Below are positions 7,463 through 16,365 of a stretch of DNA of 64,000 nucleotides, piece after piece. The first letter of the stretch is position 1. Each line of letters opens with the position of its first letter. The translations under genes were made by a program, and so were the position numbers. The notes beneath the pieces are model-generated. The model did not search any database. It had not been told where the DNA came from and saw nothing but the letters and a program-made list of their open reading frames with translations. Origin of the DNA: Niveibacterium terrae (GTDB taxonomy: Bacteria; Pseudomonadota; Gammaproteobacteria; Burkholderiales; Rhodocyclaceae). The stretch is from NCBI RefSeq assembly GCF_048213115.1, contig NZ_CP172404.1, positions 372,001-436,000 on the forward strand. Direction: 5' to 3'.

Positions 7463-8183
7463 ACGCCCAGAGGCCCATCGCTTCCATCTGTCGGGTGGCG
7501 GCTTCGGCCCAGCCCCGGTTTGCGGCGGGGCTGGCCGGGCTGGGGTGCAGCACCCTGCCGAAATGGACGGGCAGGCCGGCGAGTGCGATCCGGGCGCGCT
7601 GCTCGGCCCAGGCGCCTATCCCGATCAGCCATTCGGCTTCGAGTTCTTTGACCAGGCAACGCAGGTGCTCGTCGCAGGCCGCCAGCAGGGGCGCCTGTTC
7701 CGCTGCCGGCAGCTTGTCCGGAGTCGCGTTGCGCCCTCCTTCGAAGAAGGCGAGCGGGCAATAGTTTGCGACAAAGTGTTCGGCGAAGAAGGCGTCGGCG
7801 GAGCCGAAGCGTTGGGCGAAAAGCCCCCACAGCCTTCGCCCGCTCACTTCCGAGCGCGGGCAGGCGAAACCTTCGATCGGGCGTTTCTCGGTCTGCGCGG
7901 CCGGAGTGGTGACGCCGCCCGTGATCCCCATCCAGTCGCGGACCGCGGCGATCTCGCCGAAGGGAACTCCGGTCTGGACCATGCCGAAAGGCCCGGGGTT
8001 CATGCCCAGGAAGATCACCTTCTTGGGTCCGCGCGCGAAGCGCCTCAAGTATTCGGAGTGAGCCTCCCGCGCGTAGTCGAGAGGGTTGTAGACGTGGCTG
8101 ATCGGCTCCTTGAACTTCAGGGCGTCGCAGGCGAGGGCCAGCGCATCGGCGGCGGCGATCAGGCGGGTGGGACGGTCGGTCAT
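7461..8183 (-). CDS. SMUG1-type uracil-DNA glycosylase
   Basis: The protein excises uracil, and probably oxidised pyrimidines, from DNA to start base excision repair. This 240-aa protein has the SMUG1 signature LGMNPGPFGMVQTGVPFG near residues 59-76, where the Asn of MNPG is catalytic. CPRSEVSGRRLW, the GRNATP block and the HPSPASPAANRGW motif near residue 213 match the vertebrate-type SMUG1 fold. Bacterial SMUG1 is scattered, so its presence is notable but not new. The stop codon at 7461-7463 touches the end of the hairpin array, which would form the 3' end of its transcript. Confidence 0.92.
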   Translation of the reverse strand: MTDRPTRLIAAADALALACDALKFKEPISHVYNPLDYAREAHSEYLRRFARGPKKVIFLGMNPGPFGMVQTGVPFGEIAAVRDWMGITGGVTTPAAQTEKRPIEGFACPRSEVSGRRLWGLFAQRFGSADAFFAEHFVANYCPLAFFEGGRNATPDKLPAAEQAPLLAACDEHLRCLVKELEAEWLIGIGAWAEQRARIALAGLPVHFGRVLHPSPASPAANRGWAEAATRQMEAMGLWA

Positions 8184-8367
8184 CGTGATGAAGTCGCAAA
8201 CGGGGCGGTCAGTTTACGCGACTTGATCTCGACAAAGATGGAAGAGGGGTTTTCCGTCCTCTAGATTTACTGTCTGGGACGTTGTGACCAAAGGTCGACT
8301 CCCAACGCGGGGCCGAGCTTCGGTGCTCTTCCCTGGTCGTCAGATGATGCTTTCCCGGGGGGGACAC

Positions 8368-10380
8368 ATGCGCGCTTTGATCAATCCTGCCATCGCTCTG
8401 ATGAACCGGCTCAGCTATCCCCGGAAATACGCATTGATGGGGCTGATGATGCTGATCGCGGTGCTCACCTTGCTCTATCACTTGTTTTCCTCGCTCAATG
8501 CGATCGTCGTTTCAACCCGGGCCGAACGGGAAGGTCTGGTTGTCGTCGAGAGCTCGCAGAAGCTGATCCGTGCCCTGCAGATCCACCGGGGAGCGTCGGT
8601 GGCCATTCTGAGTGGCAACGCGGCGCTGAGCGGAGTGCGTGCCGAGCGCGAGCGGGAGGTGACGGGGCTGCTGGCGACGATCGATCAGGCACTGGCCGGC
8701 CGGACAATCAAATCCGCAGCGGTCTGGGAGCGCAGCAAGGCCGAGTGGGCCGAACTCAAAGGGGGTTGGGCGGGCTTGGCAGCCCCAGAAAATCTGTCCA
8801 AACACAGTACCTTGATCGCCGATGTCCTTGAGTTCCAGGTCGGTCTTGCTGACTCATATGGGCTGATGCTCGATCCCGACTTTGACTCGTATTACCTGAT
8901 CGACACCCTGGTCAACAAAATGCCGACTGTGCTGGAGCGTCTCGGCATGAGCCGTGCGCGCGGGACTTCGATCTTGACACGCAAAGAGATCAGCGAGTCA
9001 CAGAAGATAGAGTTTGCCGCTTTGCTGTCGGACGTGGACGCGCAGATGCGCCTCTATCGCTACGGAATGGCCCGGGTTCGGGAAGGGCGTTCAGGCGATC
9101 GCTTCGGAGCTGCGACAGAGGACTTCAGCTCGGCGGTGCAGCAGGTGACGCAGCGGGTGCGTGACGACATCCTCAGCGGGAAATTCGAGACGGACCCGAA
9201 GCGCTACTTCGATTTGACCAGCGGAGTGATCGAGAAGGGCTATGCGCAGGTGTTCGAGACGATGATTCCGGCCGTTGAAGCCTTGCTCGAAGCGAGGATG
9301 AGTCGCGTCCAGCAAACGATATGGATCGATGTCGCGATCGTGGCCACGCTCTTTCTCCTCGTGGCCTGGCTGGGGCTGGGCTCCTATGTTTCGATGACCG
9401 AGCAGCTCAATGATTTCATCCGCACAGCTCGGCGCATGTCCGAAGGGGAACTCTCGCTGCGCATAAAGGAGCGAACCCGCGATGAGATGAGCCTGCTTGC
9501 CCGCAACTTCAACGACATGGCCGACTCCTTTTCGGGCTTGATCCGCAAGGCCAACTCCAGCGCCGAGCAGGTCAGTGCTGCGGCCGTCGAGATGGCCCGA
9601 GCTTCCTCCGAAATCGCCAGGGCCTCCCAGGAAGAGGCCGATGCTGCATCGAGCATGGCTGCTTCGGTTGAGGAGATGACGGTTGGCATCAACCATATCA
9701 GCGAGAGCGCAGCAGAGGCAGGTGTTGTTGCCTCGGAGTCCCGCGAGCAGTCCTCGCAAGGCGCTCATCAGGCGGAAGAGGCTGTTGCCGAGTCGCGCCG
9801 GGCAGCAGCGAGCGTCAATCAGGCTTCCTCGGCGATTGAGGAATTGGGACGTCAGTCGGACGCGATCTCCCGGATCGTCAGTGTGATCCGTGAAGTGGCG
9901 GAACAGACCAACCTGCTCGCGCTCAACGCCGCGATCGAGGCCGCGCGCGCAGGTGAGCAGGGGCGTGGTTTTGCGGTCGTTGCCGACGAAGTGCGCAAAC
10001 TGGCCGAAAGGACTGCCAATTCGACGCAGGAAATTTCCGCGATGATCGATCAGATCCAGAGGGGGACCCACTCGGCCGTCGAGACGATGGAGTCCAGCGT
10101 TGGCCTCGTCGAACAAAGCGTTGTGCTGATTGATAGGACGGGGGGGGTGATGCAGGAGATCAACTCCGGTTCCGAGCGGGTGCGGCATGCCGTCCACGAA
10201 ATAGTCGGATCCCTCGGGGAACAGAGCGGTGCCGCGGATGAGCTGGCCAAGAGGGTGGAACTCGTCGCCCAGATGGCGGAGCAGACCAGTGCGGCAGTGA
10301 GCGACAGCGCAGAGACCGCAGCGCGATTGGAGACGCTCGCTCAGGGTCTGCAGACCGAGATAGCGCGATTCCGGCTGTAA
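8368..10380 (+). CDS. Methyl-accepting chemotaxis protein
   Basis: This 670-aa receptor has a first membrane segment near residues 20-45 (YALMGLMMLIAVLTLLYHLF), a large periplasmic helical sensor of about 280 residues, a second segment near 315-340, a HAMP domain and a cytoplasmic signalling domain. The hairpin tip EVAEQTNLLALNAAIEAARA followed by GEQGRGFAVVADEVRKLAER is the CheA/CheW contact. The periplasmic part resembles all-helical nitrate/small-molecule sensors, but the ligand is unknown. I chose the ATG at 8368, behind a G-rich site; ATG codons at 8344 and 8347 are alternatives. No che gene is adjacent. No C-terminal CheR-tether pentapeptide is present. Confidence 0.93.
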   Translation: MRALINPAIALMNRLSYPRKYALMGLMMLIAVLTLLYHLFSSLNAIVVSTRAEREGLVVVESSQKLIRALQIHRGASVAILSGNAALSGVRAEREREVTGLLATIDQALAGRTIKSAAVWERSKAEWAELKGGWAGLAAPENLSKHSTLIADVLEFQVGLADSYGLMLDPDFDSYYLIDTLVNKMPTVLERLGMSRARGTSILTRKEISESQKIEFAALLSDVDAQMRLYRYGMARVREGRSGDRFGAATEDFSSAVQQVTQRVRDDILSGKFETDPKRYFDLTSGVIEKGYAQVFETMIPAVEALLEARMSRVQQTIWIDVAIVATLFLLVAWLGLGSYVSMTEQLNDFIRTARRMSEGELSLRIKERTRDEMSLLARNFNDMADSFSGLIRKANSSAEQVSAAAVEMARASSEIARASQEEADAASSMAASVEEMTVGINHISESAAEAGVVASESREQSSQGAHQAEEAVAESRRAAASVNQASSAIEELGRQSDAISRIVSVIREVAEQTNLLALNAAIEAARAGEQGRGFAVVADEVRKLAERTANSTQEISAMIDQIQRGTHSAVETMESSVGLVEQSVVLIDRTGGVMQEINSGSERVRHAVHEIVGSLGEQSGAADELAKRVELVAQMAEQTSAAVSDSAETAARLETLAQGLQTEIARFRL

Positions 10381-10546
10381 GTGGGAGCCGGGCGGCTTGC
10401 TTTTCGATTGTCCTTGCCTTGGCTGTTGCGGTTGCCACCAAGGAAAAAACTTGATCCAGCCCCTTGTCGGAGCTGGCACGTCGCCTCATTATTGCGCGTT
10501 TTTTCCCTCGGGGTCGTTTCGGCCCGCCTAAGCAGAAAAGAGCATC

Positions 10547-11803
10547 ATGAAAGCGAATTCTCCGACCCGGAACATCCTGATTGCGATGATCCTCGGGCTT
10601 GCCGTCGGCTACGTCTGCCACCTCAATTACCCTGACCCCGATGCGGCGAAGCACGTCGCCGGTTACTTCAGCCTGCTGGCCGATATCTTCCTGCGCCTCG
10701 TCAAGATGATCATTGCGCCGCTGGTCTTTGCGACCGTCGTCAGCGGAGTGACCGGGCTGGGCGATGCGAAAGCGGTCGGCCGCATCGGCCTCAAAGGTTT
10801 CGTCTGGTTCATCGTCGCCTCTCTGATCTCGCTGCTGCTGGGCATGGTGATGGCCGGTCTGCTGCAGCCGGGCTCCGGGCTGCATCTCGCTCTGCCCCAG
10901 GCCGATGCGACGCTGGATCTGAAGACTTCGGCGATGAACCTGAAGGACTTCGTGACCCAGGTTTTCCCGAAGAGCTTCTTCGAGGCGATGGCCAACAACT
11001 CGATCCTGCAGATCCTGGTCTTCGCGCTCTTCCTCGGCTTCGCTCTGGTTTCGCTGAAGGAGAGGACCGCGAATACGATCATCCAGCTGATCGATGAGAT
11101 GGTTCCGGTGATGCTGCGCGTGACCGACTATGTGATGAGCCTTGCTCCGGTCGGCATTTTCGGTGCGATCGCCGCGGTCATCACGACCCAGGGCCTCGGC
11201 GTGCTGACCACCTACGGCAAGTTCCTCGGTGGCTACTACGTCTGTCTGGTTCTGCTCTGGGCGATCCTGGCCGGTGCCGCTTTCGTGATGCTGGGTTCGC
11301 GCACGCTGCGCCTGCTCAAACTGCTGCGCGACCCGATCCTGCTCGCGTTCTCGACCGCCAGCAGCGAAGCGGCCTTCCCACGCGTGATGGAGAACATGCG
11401 CCGCTTCGGCGTGCCGGACAAGATCACCGGCTTCCTGCTGCCGCTGGGCTACTCGTTCAACCTCGACGGTTCGATGATCTACCAGGCCTTCGCGTCGCTG
11501 TTCATCGCGCAGATTTACGGCATCAACCTGAGCCTGACCCAGCAGATCACGATGCTGCTGGTCATGATGCTGTCGAGCAAGGGAATCGCCGGTGTGCCGC
11601 GCGCGTCCCTCGTCGTCGTTGCCGCGGTGCTGCCGATGTTCGGTCTGCCTGAAGCGGGCCTGCTGCTGATCATGGGTATCGATCAGTTCCTCGACATGGG
11701 CCGCTCGGCGACCAACGTGCTGGGCGTCAGCATTGCGACCGCCGCGGTTGCGAAGATGGAAGGCGCAATCGAAGAGGAAGCCCCCGAAGAGGCTGCGGCC
11801 TGA
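10547..11803 (+). CDS. Dicarboxylate/amino acid:cation symporter (DAACS, GltP/DctA family)
   Basis: This 418-aa inner-membrane protein takes up C4-dicarboxylates or acidic amino acids with H+ or Na+. The family's re-entrant loop is clear in STASSEAAFPRVMENMRRFG (the serine-rich hairpin), and the substrate/cation motif in GYSFNLDGSMIYQAFASLF. The second hairpin is SSKGIAGVPRASLVVVAAV and the end is DQFLDMGRSATNVLGVSIA. Absence of the longer DctA C-terminal tail points to a GltP/GltT-like member, but glutamate versus dicarboxylate cannot be settled. The gene stands alone, with an AGAG-type ribosome site, and ends at a bidirectional hairpin. Confidence 0.92.
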   Translation: MKANSPTRNILIAMILGLAVGYVCHLNYPDPDAAKHVAGYFSLLADIFLRLVKMIIAPLVFATVVSGVTGLGDAKAVGRIGLKGFVWFIVASLISLLLGMVMAGLLQPGSGLHLALPQADATLDLKTSAMNLKDFVTQVFPKSFFEAMANNSILQILVFALFLGFALVSLKERTANTIIQLIDEMVPVMLRVTDYVMSLAPVGIFGAIAAVITTQGLGVLTTYGKFLGGYYVCLVLLWAILAGAAFVMLGSRTLRLLKLLRDPILLAFSTASSEAAFPRVMENMRRFGVPDKITGFLLPLGYSFNLDGSMIYQAFASLFIAQIYGINLSLTQQITMLLVMMLSSKGIAGVPRASLVVVAAVLPMFGLPEAGLLLIMGIDQFLDMGRSATNVLGVSIATAAVAKMEGAIEEEAPEEAAA

Positions 11804-11806
11804 TCG

Positions 11807-11833
11807 AAAGCCGGCGTCAGGGCGCCGGCTTTT
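11807..11833. terminator. Bidirectional terminator between symporter and AmpG-like genes
   Basis: AAAGCCGGCG (11807-11816) pairs with CGCCGGCTTT (11823-11832), giving A- and T-rich flanks usable in both directions. The loop contains the TGA stop codon of the convergent AmpG-like gene. Confidence 0.85.
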
Positions 11834-13094
11834 CACTCCCTGGCGCGATGCGCCAGGGCGCAACGATCGCGAGCAGCGCCATTCCGGGCAGCGCCAGCGC
11901 GAAGCAGGCCAGAAAGAAATTCTGCCAGCCCAGCCAGCCCACGAACACTCCGGCAAAGGCCGAGACGACCGTACGTGGCACCGCCATCAGGCTCGTGAAC
12001 AGCGCGAACTGGGTCGCCGAATAGGCCGGGTTCGTCGTCCGCGCGATGAAGGCAACGAAGGCCGTCGTTCCCAGTCCCACGCCGAACGCTTCGGCGCCGA
12101 TCACCAGACCCAACTGCAGCAGCCTCGCCGCGTCGGCGGGCGCCGGCCCCAGCCAGGCGAGCCATGCAAAACCCAGCATCGCGACAGCCTGCGCAACTCC
12201 GAAGAGCCACAACGCCCGGTTGATGCCGAGGCGGATCATCCAGACGCCACCGAGCAGGCCTCCGGCAACGCTGGACCACAGGCCCGCGTTTTTCGCGACG
12301 ATGCCGATGTCGGTCTTCGTGAATCCCATGTCCAGATAGAAAGGCGTCGCCAGAGCCGTGGCCAGCGAATCGCCGAGCTTGTACAGGAAGATGAAGGCGA
12401 GCACGAAGGCGGCGCTGCGCCAGCCGTGGCGGCTGAAGAACTCCTCGAAAGGTTCGATGATCGCCTCGCGCAACGTGTGCGGCGTGTGCGGCGCAGCTTC
12501 GGGTTCGCTCACGATCAGCGACAGGATCGCTCCGGGAGCGAGGAAGGCGGCCGTGATCGCAAAGACCTGGAACCAGGGCAGGTGGTCGGCGAGGAAGAGC
12601 GACAGCGCTCCGGGAACGAGGCCGGCGAGCTTGTAGGCATTGACGAAGACCGCGTTGCCGAAGCCCAGCTCGTCTTCGCCGAGCAGCTCGCGTCGGTAGG
12701 CGTCGATCGCGATGTCCTGGGTCGCCGACAGGAAGGCGACCAGAGCCGCGATTGCCGCGACGGCCATGATGTCGGCGGCGGGGTTCAGCGCGCCCAGCGC
12801 GACGATGGCGCCGATCAGCGCGAGCTGGGATACGAACATCCAGCCTCGCCGGCGGCCCAGACCCGGTACGCCGAAGCGGTCGGCGAAGGGCGCCCAGAGG
12901 AACTTCCACGTATACGGAAACTGGACCAGAGCGAATGCGCCGATCGCCTTCAGCGACAGGCCTTCGGTCTTGAGCCAGGCGGGCAGCAGGTTGAAGAGCA
13001 GGAAGAGCGGCAGGCCGGATGAGAAGCCGAGGACGATGCAGATCAGCATCCTGCGGGTCAGCAGGGTTTTCCAGAGCGGGGCGGGGGAGGTCAT
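11817..13094 (-). CDS. AmpG-like MFS permease
   Basis: This 425-aa protein has twelve predicted membrane segments. Its opening, VLGFSSGLPLFLLFNLLPAW, then the ALVQFPYTWKFLWAPFADRF block and SATQDIAIDAYRRELL, are characteristic of AmpG, the inner-membrane permease that imports GlcNAc-anhydro-muropeptides for cell-wall recycling. Length is intermediate between short Pseudomonas and longer enteric AmpG. The recycling ligase mpl is elsewhere in this window (about 50 kb), which fits an active recycling pathway. No ampC or ampR is adjacent. Its stop codon lies in the loop of the shared terminator. Confidence 0.85.
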   Translation of the reverse strand: MTSPAPLWKTLLTRRMLICIVLGFSSGLPLFLLFNLLPAWLKTEGLSLKAIGAFALVQFPYTWKFLWAPFADRFGVPGLGRRRGWMFVSQLALIGAIVALGALNPAADIMAVAAIAALVAFLSATQDIAIDAYRRELLGEDELGFGNAVFVNAYKLAGLVPGALSLFLADHLPWFQVFAITAAFLAPGAILSLIVSEPEAAPHTPHTLREAIIEPFEEFFSRHGWRSAAFVLAFIFLYKLGDSLATALATPFYLDMGFTKTDIGIVAKNAGLWSSVAGGLLGGVWMIRLGINRALWLFGVAQAVAMLGFAWLAWLGPAPADAARLLQLGLVIGAEAFGVGLGTTAFVAFIARTTNPAYSATQFALFTSLMAVPRTVVSAFAGVFVGWLGWQNFFLACFALALPGMALLAIVAPWRIAPGSEKPAP

Positions 13095-13204
13095 GGCGGC
13101 AATTAGACCATAGAGGGCTGATAGCCTGCTGGAGCGGGCAGTGCCGGATCCTCATTTCATTTGATGCATTGGTCATGCCGGATTTGTGCCTTTGACGCGT
13201 TGGC

Positions 13205-13218
13205 TTGATTCCGGTCAA
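13205..13218 (+). promoter_or_regulatory. FNR/Anr-type box upstream of nrdD
   Basis: TTGATTCCGGTCAA matches the FNR consensus TTGAT-N4-ATCAA with one mismatch. It lies about 110 bp before the nrdD start, which fits anaerobic activation of the oxygen-sensitive class III reductase. Confidence 0.65.
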
Positions 13219-13272
13219 GGCGACGCGCAAGCGCGAAGGCTGAAGGTTTCTTGGGACTTTCTTCGCTTTTCG

Positions 13273-13319
13273 CCACGACATATAGTTTCGCCTCTTGTGG
13301 AACCCACTATAGGTTGTGT
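13273..13319 (+). promoter_or_regulatory. Pair of NrdR boxes upstream of nrdD
   Basis: Two sites resemble the NrdR box acaCwATATATwGtgt. The first core is CGACATATAG (13276-13285). The second is CTATAGGTTG (13307-13316), within CCACTATAGGTTGTGT at 13304-13319. The centres are 31 bp apart, the spacing known for tandem NrdR boxes at ribonucleotide reductase promoters. The second box ends only five bases before the ATG, so NrdR bound there would block transcription or an extremely short leader. Confidence 0.7.
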
Positions 13320-13324
13320 CATCG

Positions 13325-15367
13325 ATGCGCACCCAAATCGCCGCCAGTCAACCCCTTCTCGGGGCTCTCCCGTCCGAAGTTCTCAAGCGTGACGGCCGTA
13401 CCCTGCCTTTCGATCTGGCGAAGATCCGCAAGGCGATCGCGGCGGCAGGGGCCGCTTCGGGCGAGTTCGAGGCGGGCGAAGCGGCCCGTCTGACCGCGAC
13501 GGTCGGCAAGGTGCTGGCGCATCGTTTCAGCGGCGAGACGCCGACGATCGAGGCGATTCAGGATCTCGTCGAACAGGTTCTGGTCGCGGCCGACTGGTTC
13601 GCGACCGCGCGCGCCTACATCGTCTACCGGGAGCAGCATGCGAAGCTGAGGAGCGATCGCACCGCGATCGTCGATGCGATTGCGTCGATCACCGAATACC
13701 TGTCGCAGAGCGACTGGCGGGTCAAGGCGAACGCGAACCAGGGCTATTCGCTGGGCGGGTTGATCCTCAACGTGTCCGGCAAGGTCGTCGCGAACTACTG
13801 GCTCAACCACGTCTATCCGGTCAATGTCGGCGAAGCGCACAAGGAAGGGGATGTCCATATCCACGATCTGGACATGCTCTCCGGCTACTGCGCTGGCTGG
13901 TCGCTGCGCACGCTGCTCCAGGAGGGGCTGAACGGCGTGCCGGGCAAGGTCGAGGCGGCGCCTCCGAAGCACCTGGGCAGCGCGATCGGTCAGATCGTGA
14001 ACTTCCTCGGCACGCTGCAGAACGAATGGGCGGGCGCCCAGGCTTTCAGCTCCTTCGATACCTACCTGGCCGCTTTCGTGCGCAAGGATCGCCTCGGCTA
14101 TGACCAGGTCCGCCAGGCGATGCAGGAACTCGTCTACAACCTGAACGTGCCGTCGCGCTGGGGCACCCAGACCCCGTTCACGAACCTGACCTTCGACTGG
14201 GTCTGCCCGGACGATTTGAAGGAGCAGATTCCCTACATCGGCGGCGAGGAGATGCCCTTCGCCTACGGCGATCTGCAGGCCGAGATGGACATGATCAACC
14301 GTGCCTTCATCAGCGTGATGATGGACGGCGACGCGAAGGGCCGCGCCTTCACCTTCCCGATCCCGACCTACAACATCACGCCCGAGTTCGACTGGGAGCA
14401 CCCGAACTGCGATGCGTTGTTCGAGATGACCGCGAAGTACGGTCTGCCCTATTTCCAGAACTTTCTGAACAGCGAGCTCAAACCCAACATGGTCCGCTCG
14501 ATGTGCTGCCGGCTGCAGCTGGACCTGCGGGAGCTGCTCAAGCGGGGCAACGGCCTCTTCGGCTCGGCCGAACAGACCGGCTCGCTGGGCGTCGTCACGA
14601 TCAACTGCGCGCGCCTGGGTTACCGGCACCGCGGCGACGAGAAGGCGCTGTTCGAGCGCCTCGACGAGCTGATCGATATCGCGAAGACCAGCCTCGAGAT
14701 CAAGCGCAAGGTGATCCAGCGCCACATGGACGACGGGCTCTTCCCCTATACGCGCCGCTATCTGGGCACGCTGCGCAACCACTTCTCGACGATCGGCATC
14801 AACGGCGTCAACGAGATGATCCGCAACTTCAGCGCTGACGTCGACGACATCACGACGCCGGCCGGCGAAGCGCTGGCGCTCAAACTGCTCGATCACCTGC
14901 GCACGCGGATGTCCGAGATCCAGGAGGAGACCGGCCACCTGTACAACCTCGAGGCGACCCCGGCCGAAGGCACGACCTATCGTTTCGCGAAGGAAGACCG
15001 CAAGCGCTGGCCCGACATCCTGCAGGCCGGCACCGACGACAGCCCCTACTACACGAACTCGACCCAGCTTCCGGTCGGCTTCACCAGCGATCCGTTTGAA
15101 GCGCTGCTGCGCCAGGAACCGATGCAGTCGAAGTACACCGGCGGCACCGTGCTGCATCTGTACCTCGGTGAGCGGGTCGATTCGTCCGAGGCCTGCAAGC
15201 AGCTGGTGCGCCGCTCGCTGGAGCGCTTCCGCGTCCCCTACATCACGATCTCGCCGACCTTCTCGATCTGCCCGAAACACGGCTACATCGCCGGCGAACA
15301 CAAGTTCTGCCCGAAGTGCGACGAGGAGCTGCTCGCGAAGAAACGCGCCGCGGCGGTCCTGAACTGA
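13325..15367 (+). CDS. nrdD: Anaerobic (class III) ribonucleoside-triphosphate reductase, large part lacking the glycyl-radical segment
   Basis: This 680-aa protein makes dNTPs from NTPs without oxygen. An ATP-cone allosteric domain opens the protein (EVLKRDGRTLPFDLAKIRKA). The barrel has VHIHDLDMLSGYCAGWSL, FEMTAKYGLPYFQNFLNS and the MCCRLQLDLREL block with conserved Cys residues. It ends in a zinc-site motif, SICPKHGYIAGEHKFCPKC, and then stops at AAVLN. The glycyl-radical loop RVMGYHRP that normally follows is missing here and is encoded by the next gene. The ATG at 13325 is preferred over GTG at 13316, which lies in the NrdR box; no clear ribosome site is visible. Confidence 0.93.
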   Translation: MRTQIAASQPLLGALPSEVLKRDGRTLPFDLAKIRKAIAAAGAASGEFEAGEAARLTATVGKVLAHRFSGETPTIEAIQDLVEQVLVAADWFATARAYIVYREQHAKLRSDRTAIVDAIASITEYLSQSDWRVKANANQGYSLGGLILNVSGKVVANYWLNHVYPVNVGEAHKEGDVHIHDLDMLSGYCAGWSLRTLLQEGLNGVPGKVEAAPPKHLGSAIGQIVNFLGTLQNEWAGAQAFSSFDTYLAAFVRKDRLGYDQVRQAMQELVYNLNVPSRWGTQTPFTNLTFDWVCPDDLKEQIPYIGGEEMPFAYGDLQAEMDMINRAFISVMMDGDAKGRAFTFPIPTYNITPEFDWEHPNCDALFEMTAKYGLPYFQNFLNSELKPNMVRSMCCRLQLDLRELLKRGNGLFGSAEQTGSLGVVTINCARLGYRHRGDEKALFERLDELIDIAKTSLEIKRKVIQRHMDDGLFPYTRRYLGTLRNHFSTIGINGVNEMIRNFSADVDDITTPAGEALALKLLDHLRTRMSEIQEETGHLYNLEATPAEGTTYRFAKEDRKRWPDILQAGTDDSPYYTNSTQLPVGFTSDPFEALLRQEPMQSKYTGGTVLHLYLGERVDSSEACKQLVRRSLERFRVPYITISPTFSICPKHGYIAGEHKFCPKCDEELLAKKRAAAVLN

Positions 15368-15389
15368 AAACTCATCAAGGAGATTCGCA

Positions 15390-15581
15390 ATGATCCACGA
15401 AACCCGTACCAAGAATTTCGCCAGCATCGCCGGGCTCGACGACTCCGAGCGCCAGCCTTGCGAGATCTGGACCCGGGTCATGGGCTACCACCGCCCTGTC
15501 GCGTCCTTCAACCGCGGCAAGCAGGGCGAATTCTACGAACGCCAGTACTTCCGCGAGACGGCCTGCTGCGGGAAGGTTTGA
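15390..15581 (+). CDS. Separate glycyl-radical segment of NrdD (63 aa)
   Basis: The product contains the signature CEIWTRVMGYHRPVASFN, with the radical-bearing Gly at residue 32, followed by NRGKQGEFYERQYF. This is the normal C-terminal end of class III NrdD. Here it has its own ATG and a good ribosome site (AAGGAG, 15377-15382, seven bases before ATG), 22 bp after the nrdD stop and in a different frame. It should dock on NrdD, as the autonomous radical protein GrcA does on pyruvate formate-lyase, and be activated by NrdG encoded next. A sequencing frameshift is unlikely, because a stop codon, a spacer and a start site all intervene. Confidence 0.9.
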   Translation: MIHETRTKNFASIAGLDDSERQPCEIWTRVMGYHRPVASFNRGKQGEFYERQYFRETACCGKV

Positions 15582-15631
15582 GTGCGGTCATGCCATGCGT
15601 AGGAGCCAGCTTGCTGGCGATCTGATCTTTG

Positions 15632-16363
15632 ATGACGACTCCGCAGCACTTTGAAGAGCGCAGCCCCTGGACTGAGCGGATCCAGGTCGGCGGCTTCAAT
15701 GCCTTCTCGACCGTGGATTGGCCCGGTCGCATCGTCGCGGTCGTCTTCCTGCGCGGCTGTCCGTGGCGCTGCGGCTATTGCCACAACCCCGAGCTGCAGA
15801 CCCGGCTCGGGCCGGCGCCGATGAACTGGCAGGACGTCGAAGTTCAGCTCGAACGCCGCCGGGGTTTTCTCGACGGAGTCGTGTTCTCGGGCGGCGAGCC
15901 GACCGCCGACCGCTGTCTGCCCGACGCGGTCGCGCGAGTCCGCGGGATGGGTTTCGAAGTCGGTCTGCACACCGGGGGCGCCTATCCCGAGCGCTTGGCC
16001 GCGCTCTTGCCTGAACTCGCCTGGGTCGGTTTCGACTTCAAGAGCGATCCGCCCGACTACGAGGCGATCACTCATGTGCCCGGCAGCGGTGCGCGGGCCT
16101 GGGCCAGCGCGCAGACGCTCGCCGCCTCGGATGTCTCTCACGAATTCCGGATGACCTTCCATCCCGGCCTGCTCGCCGAGGAGACCGTTCTGCGCGCTGC
16201 ACAGCGTGCCGCGTCCCTTGGGGTCAGACACTTCGCGCTCCAGGCCTTCCGGCCCGACGGATGCGCGGACGCATCGCTGGGCGGCGCCGTCGATATCCCG
16301 GCCGGGCTTGCCGAGCGGATTTCTCCGCTCTTCGAACGCTTCACGGTGCGCCGCGCCTATTGA
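15632..16363 (+). CDS. nrdG: Anaerobic ribonucleotide reductase activating protein (radical SAM, NrdG type)
   Basis: This 243-aa radical SAM enzyme has the iron-sulfur motif CPWRCGYC (CxxxCxxC) followed by HNPELQ, and the SAM-contacting FSGGEPT motif. It abstracts hydrogen from the glycine of the NrdD radical loop, using SAM and a reduced [4Fe-4S] cluster. It lies 50 bp after the separate glycyl-radical gene, so all three parts probably form one operon. It belongs to the longer NrdG type (about 230-240 aa) seen in Pseudomonas rather than the 154-aa E. coli type. The ATG at 15632 was chosen over the adjacent TTG. Confidence 0.92.
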   Translation: MTTPQHFEERSPWTERIQVGGFNAFSTVDWPGRIVAVVFLRGCPWRCGYCHNPELQTRLGPAPMNWQDVEVQLERRRGFLDGVVFSGGEPTADRCLPDAVARVRGMGFEVGLHTGGAYPERLAALLPELAWVGFDFKSDPPDYEAITHVPGSGARAWASAQTLAASDVSHEFRMTFHPGLLAEETVLRAAQRAASLGVRHFALQAFRPDGCADASLGGAVDIPAGLAERISPLFERFTVRRAY

Positions 16364-16365
16364 GT

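Noticed and set aside
7090..7764. Plus-strand frame translating the hairpin array (repeated RFGLHTEP, ARFAHRAGF, RLALHSQP)
   Set aside because: The apparent protein repeat follows from the array's period and from constant loops. Base pairing, not coding, explains the changes, and the frame runs antisense into the glycosylase gene.
9091..10479. 462-codon minus-strand frame opposite the chemoreceptor
   Set aside because: It has no domain, ribosome site or neighbour logic, and the plus-strand receptor is unmistakable.
15368..15389. Sequencing frameshift as the cause of the split nrdD
   Set aside because: The gap holds a stop codon, a 22-bp spacer with a proper AAGGAG site and an ATG. A single base error would not create this.
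13319..15481. 720-codon minus-strand frame opposite nrdD
   Set aside because: The composition is biased (Leu, Val, Arg, Asp) without domains, and it mirrors the codon pattern of nrdD and its small partner.
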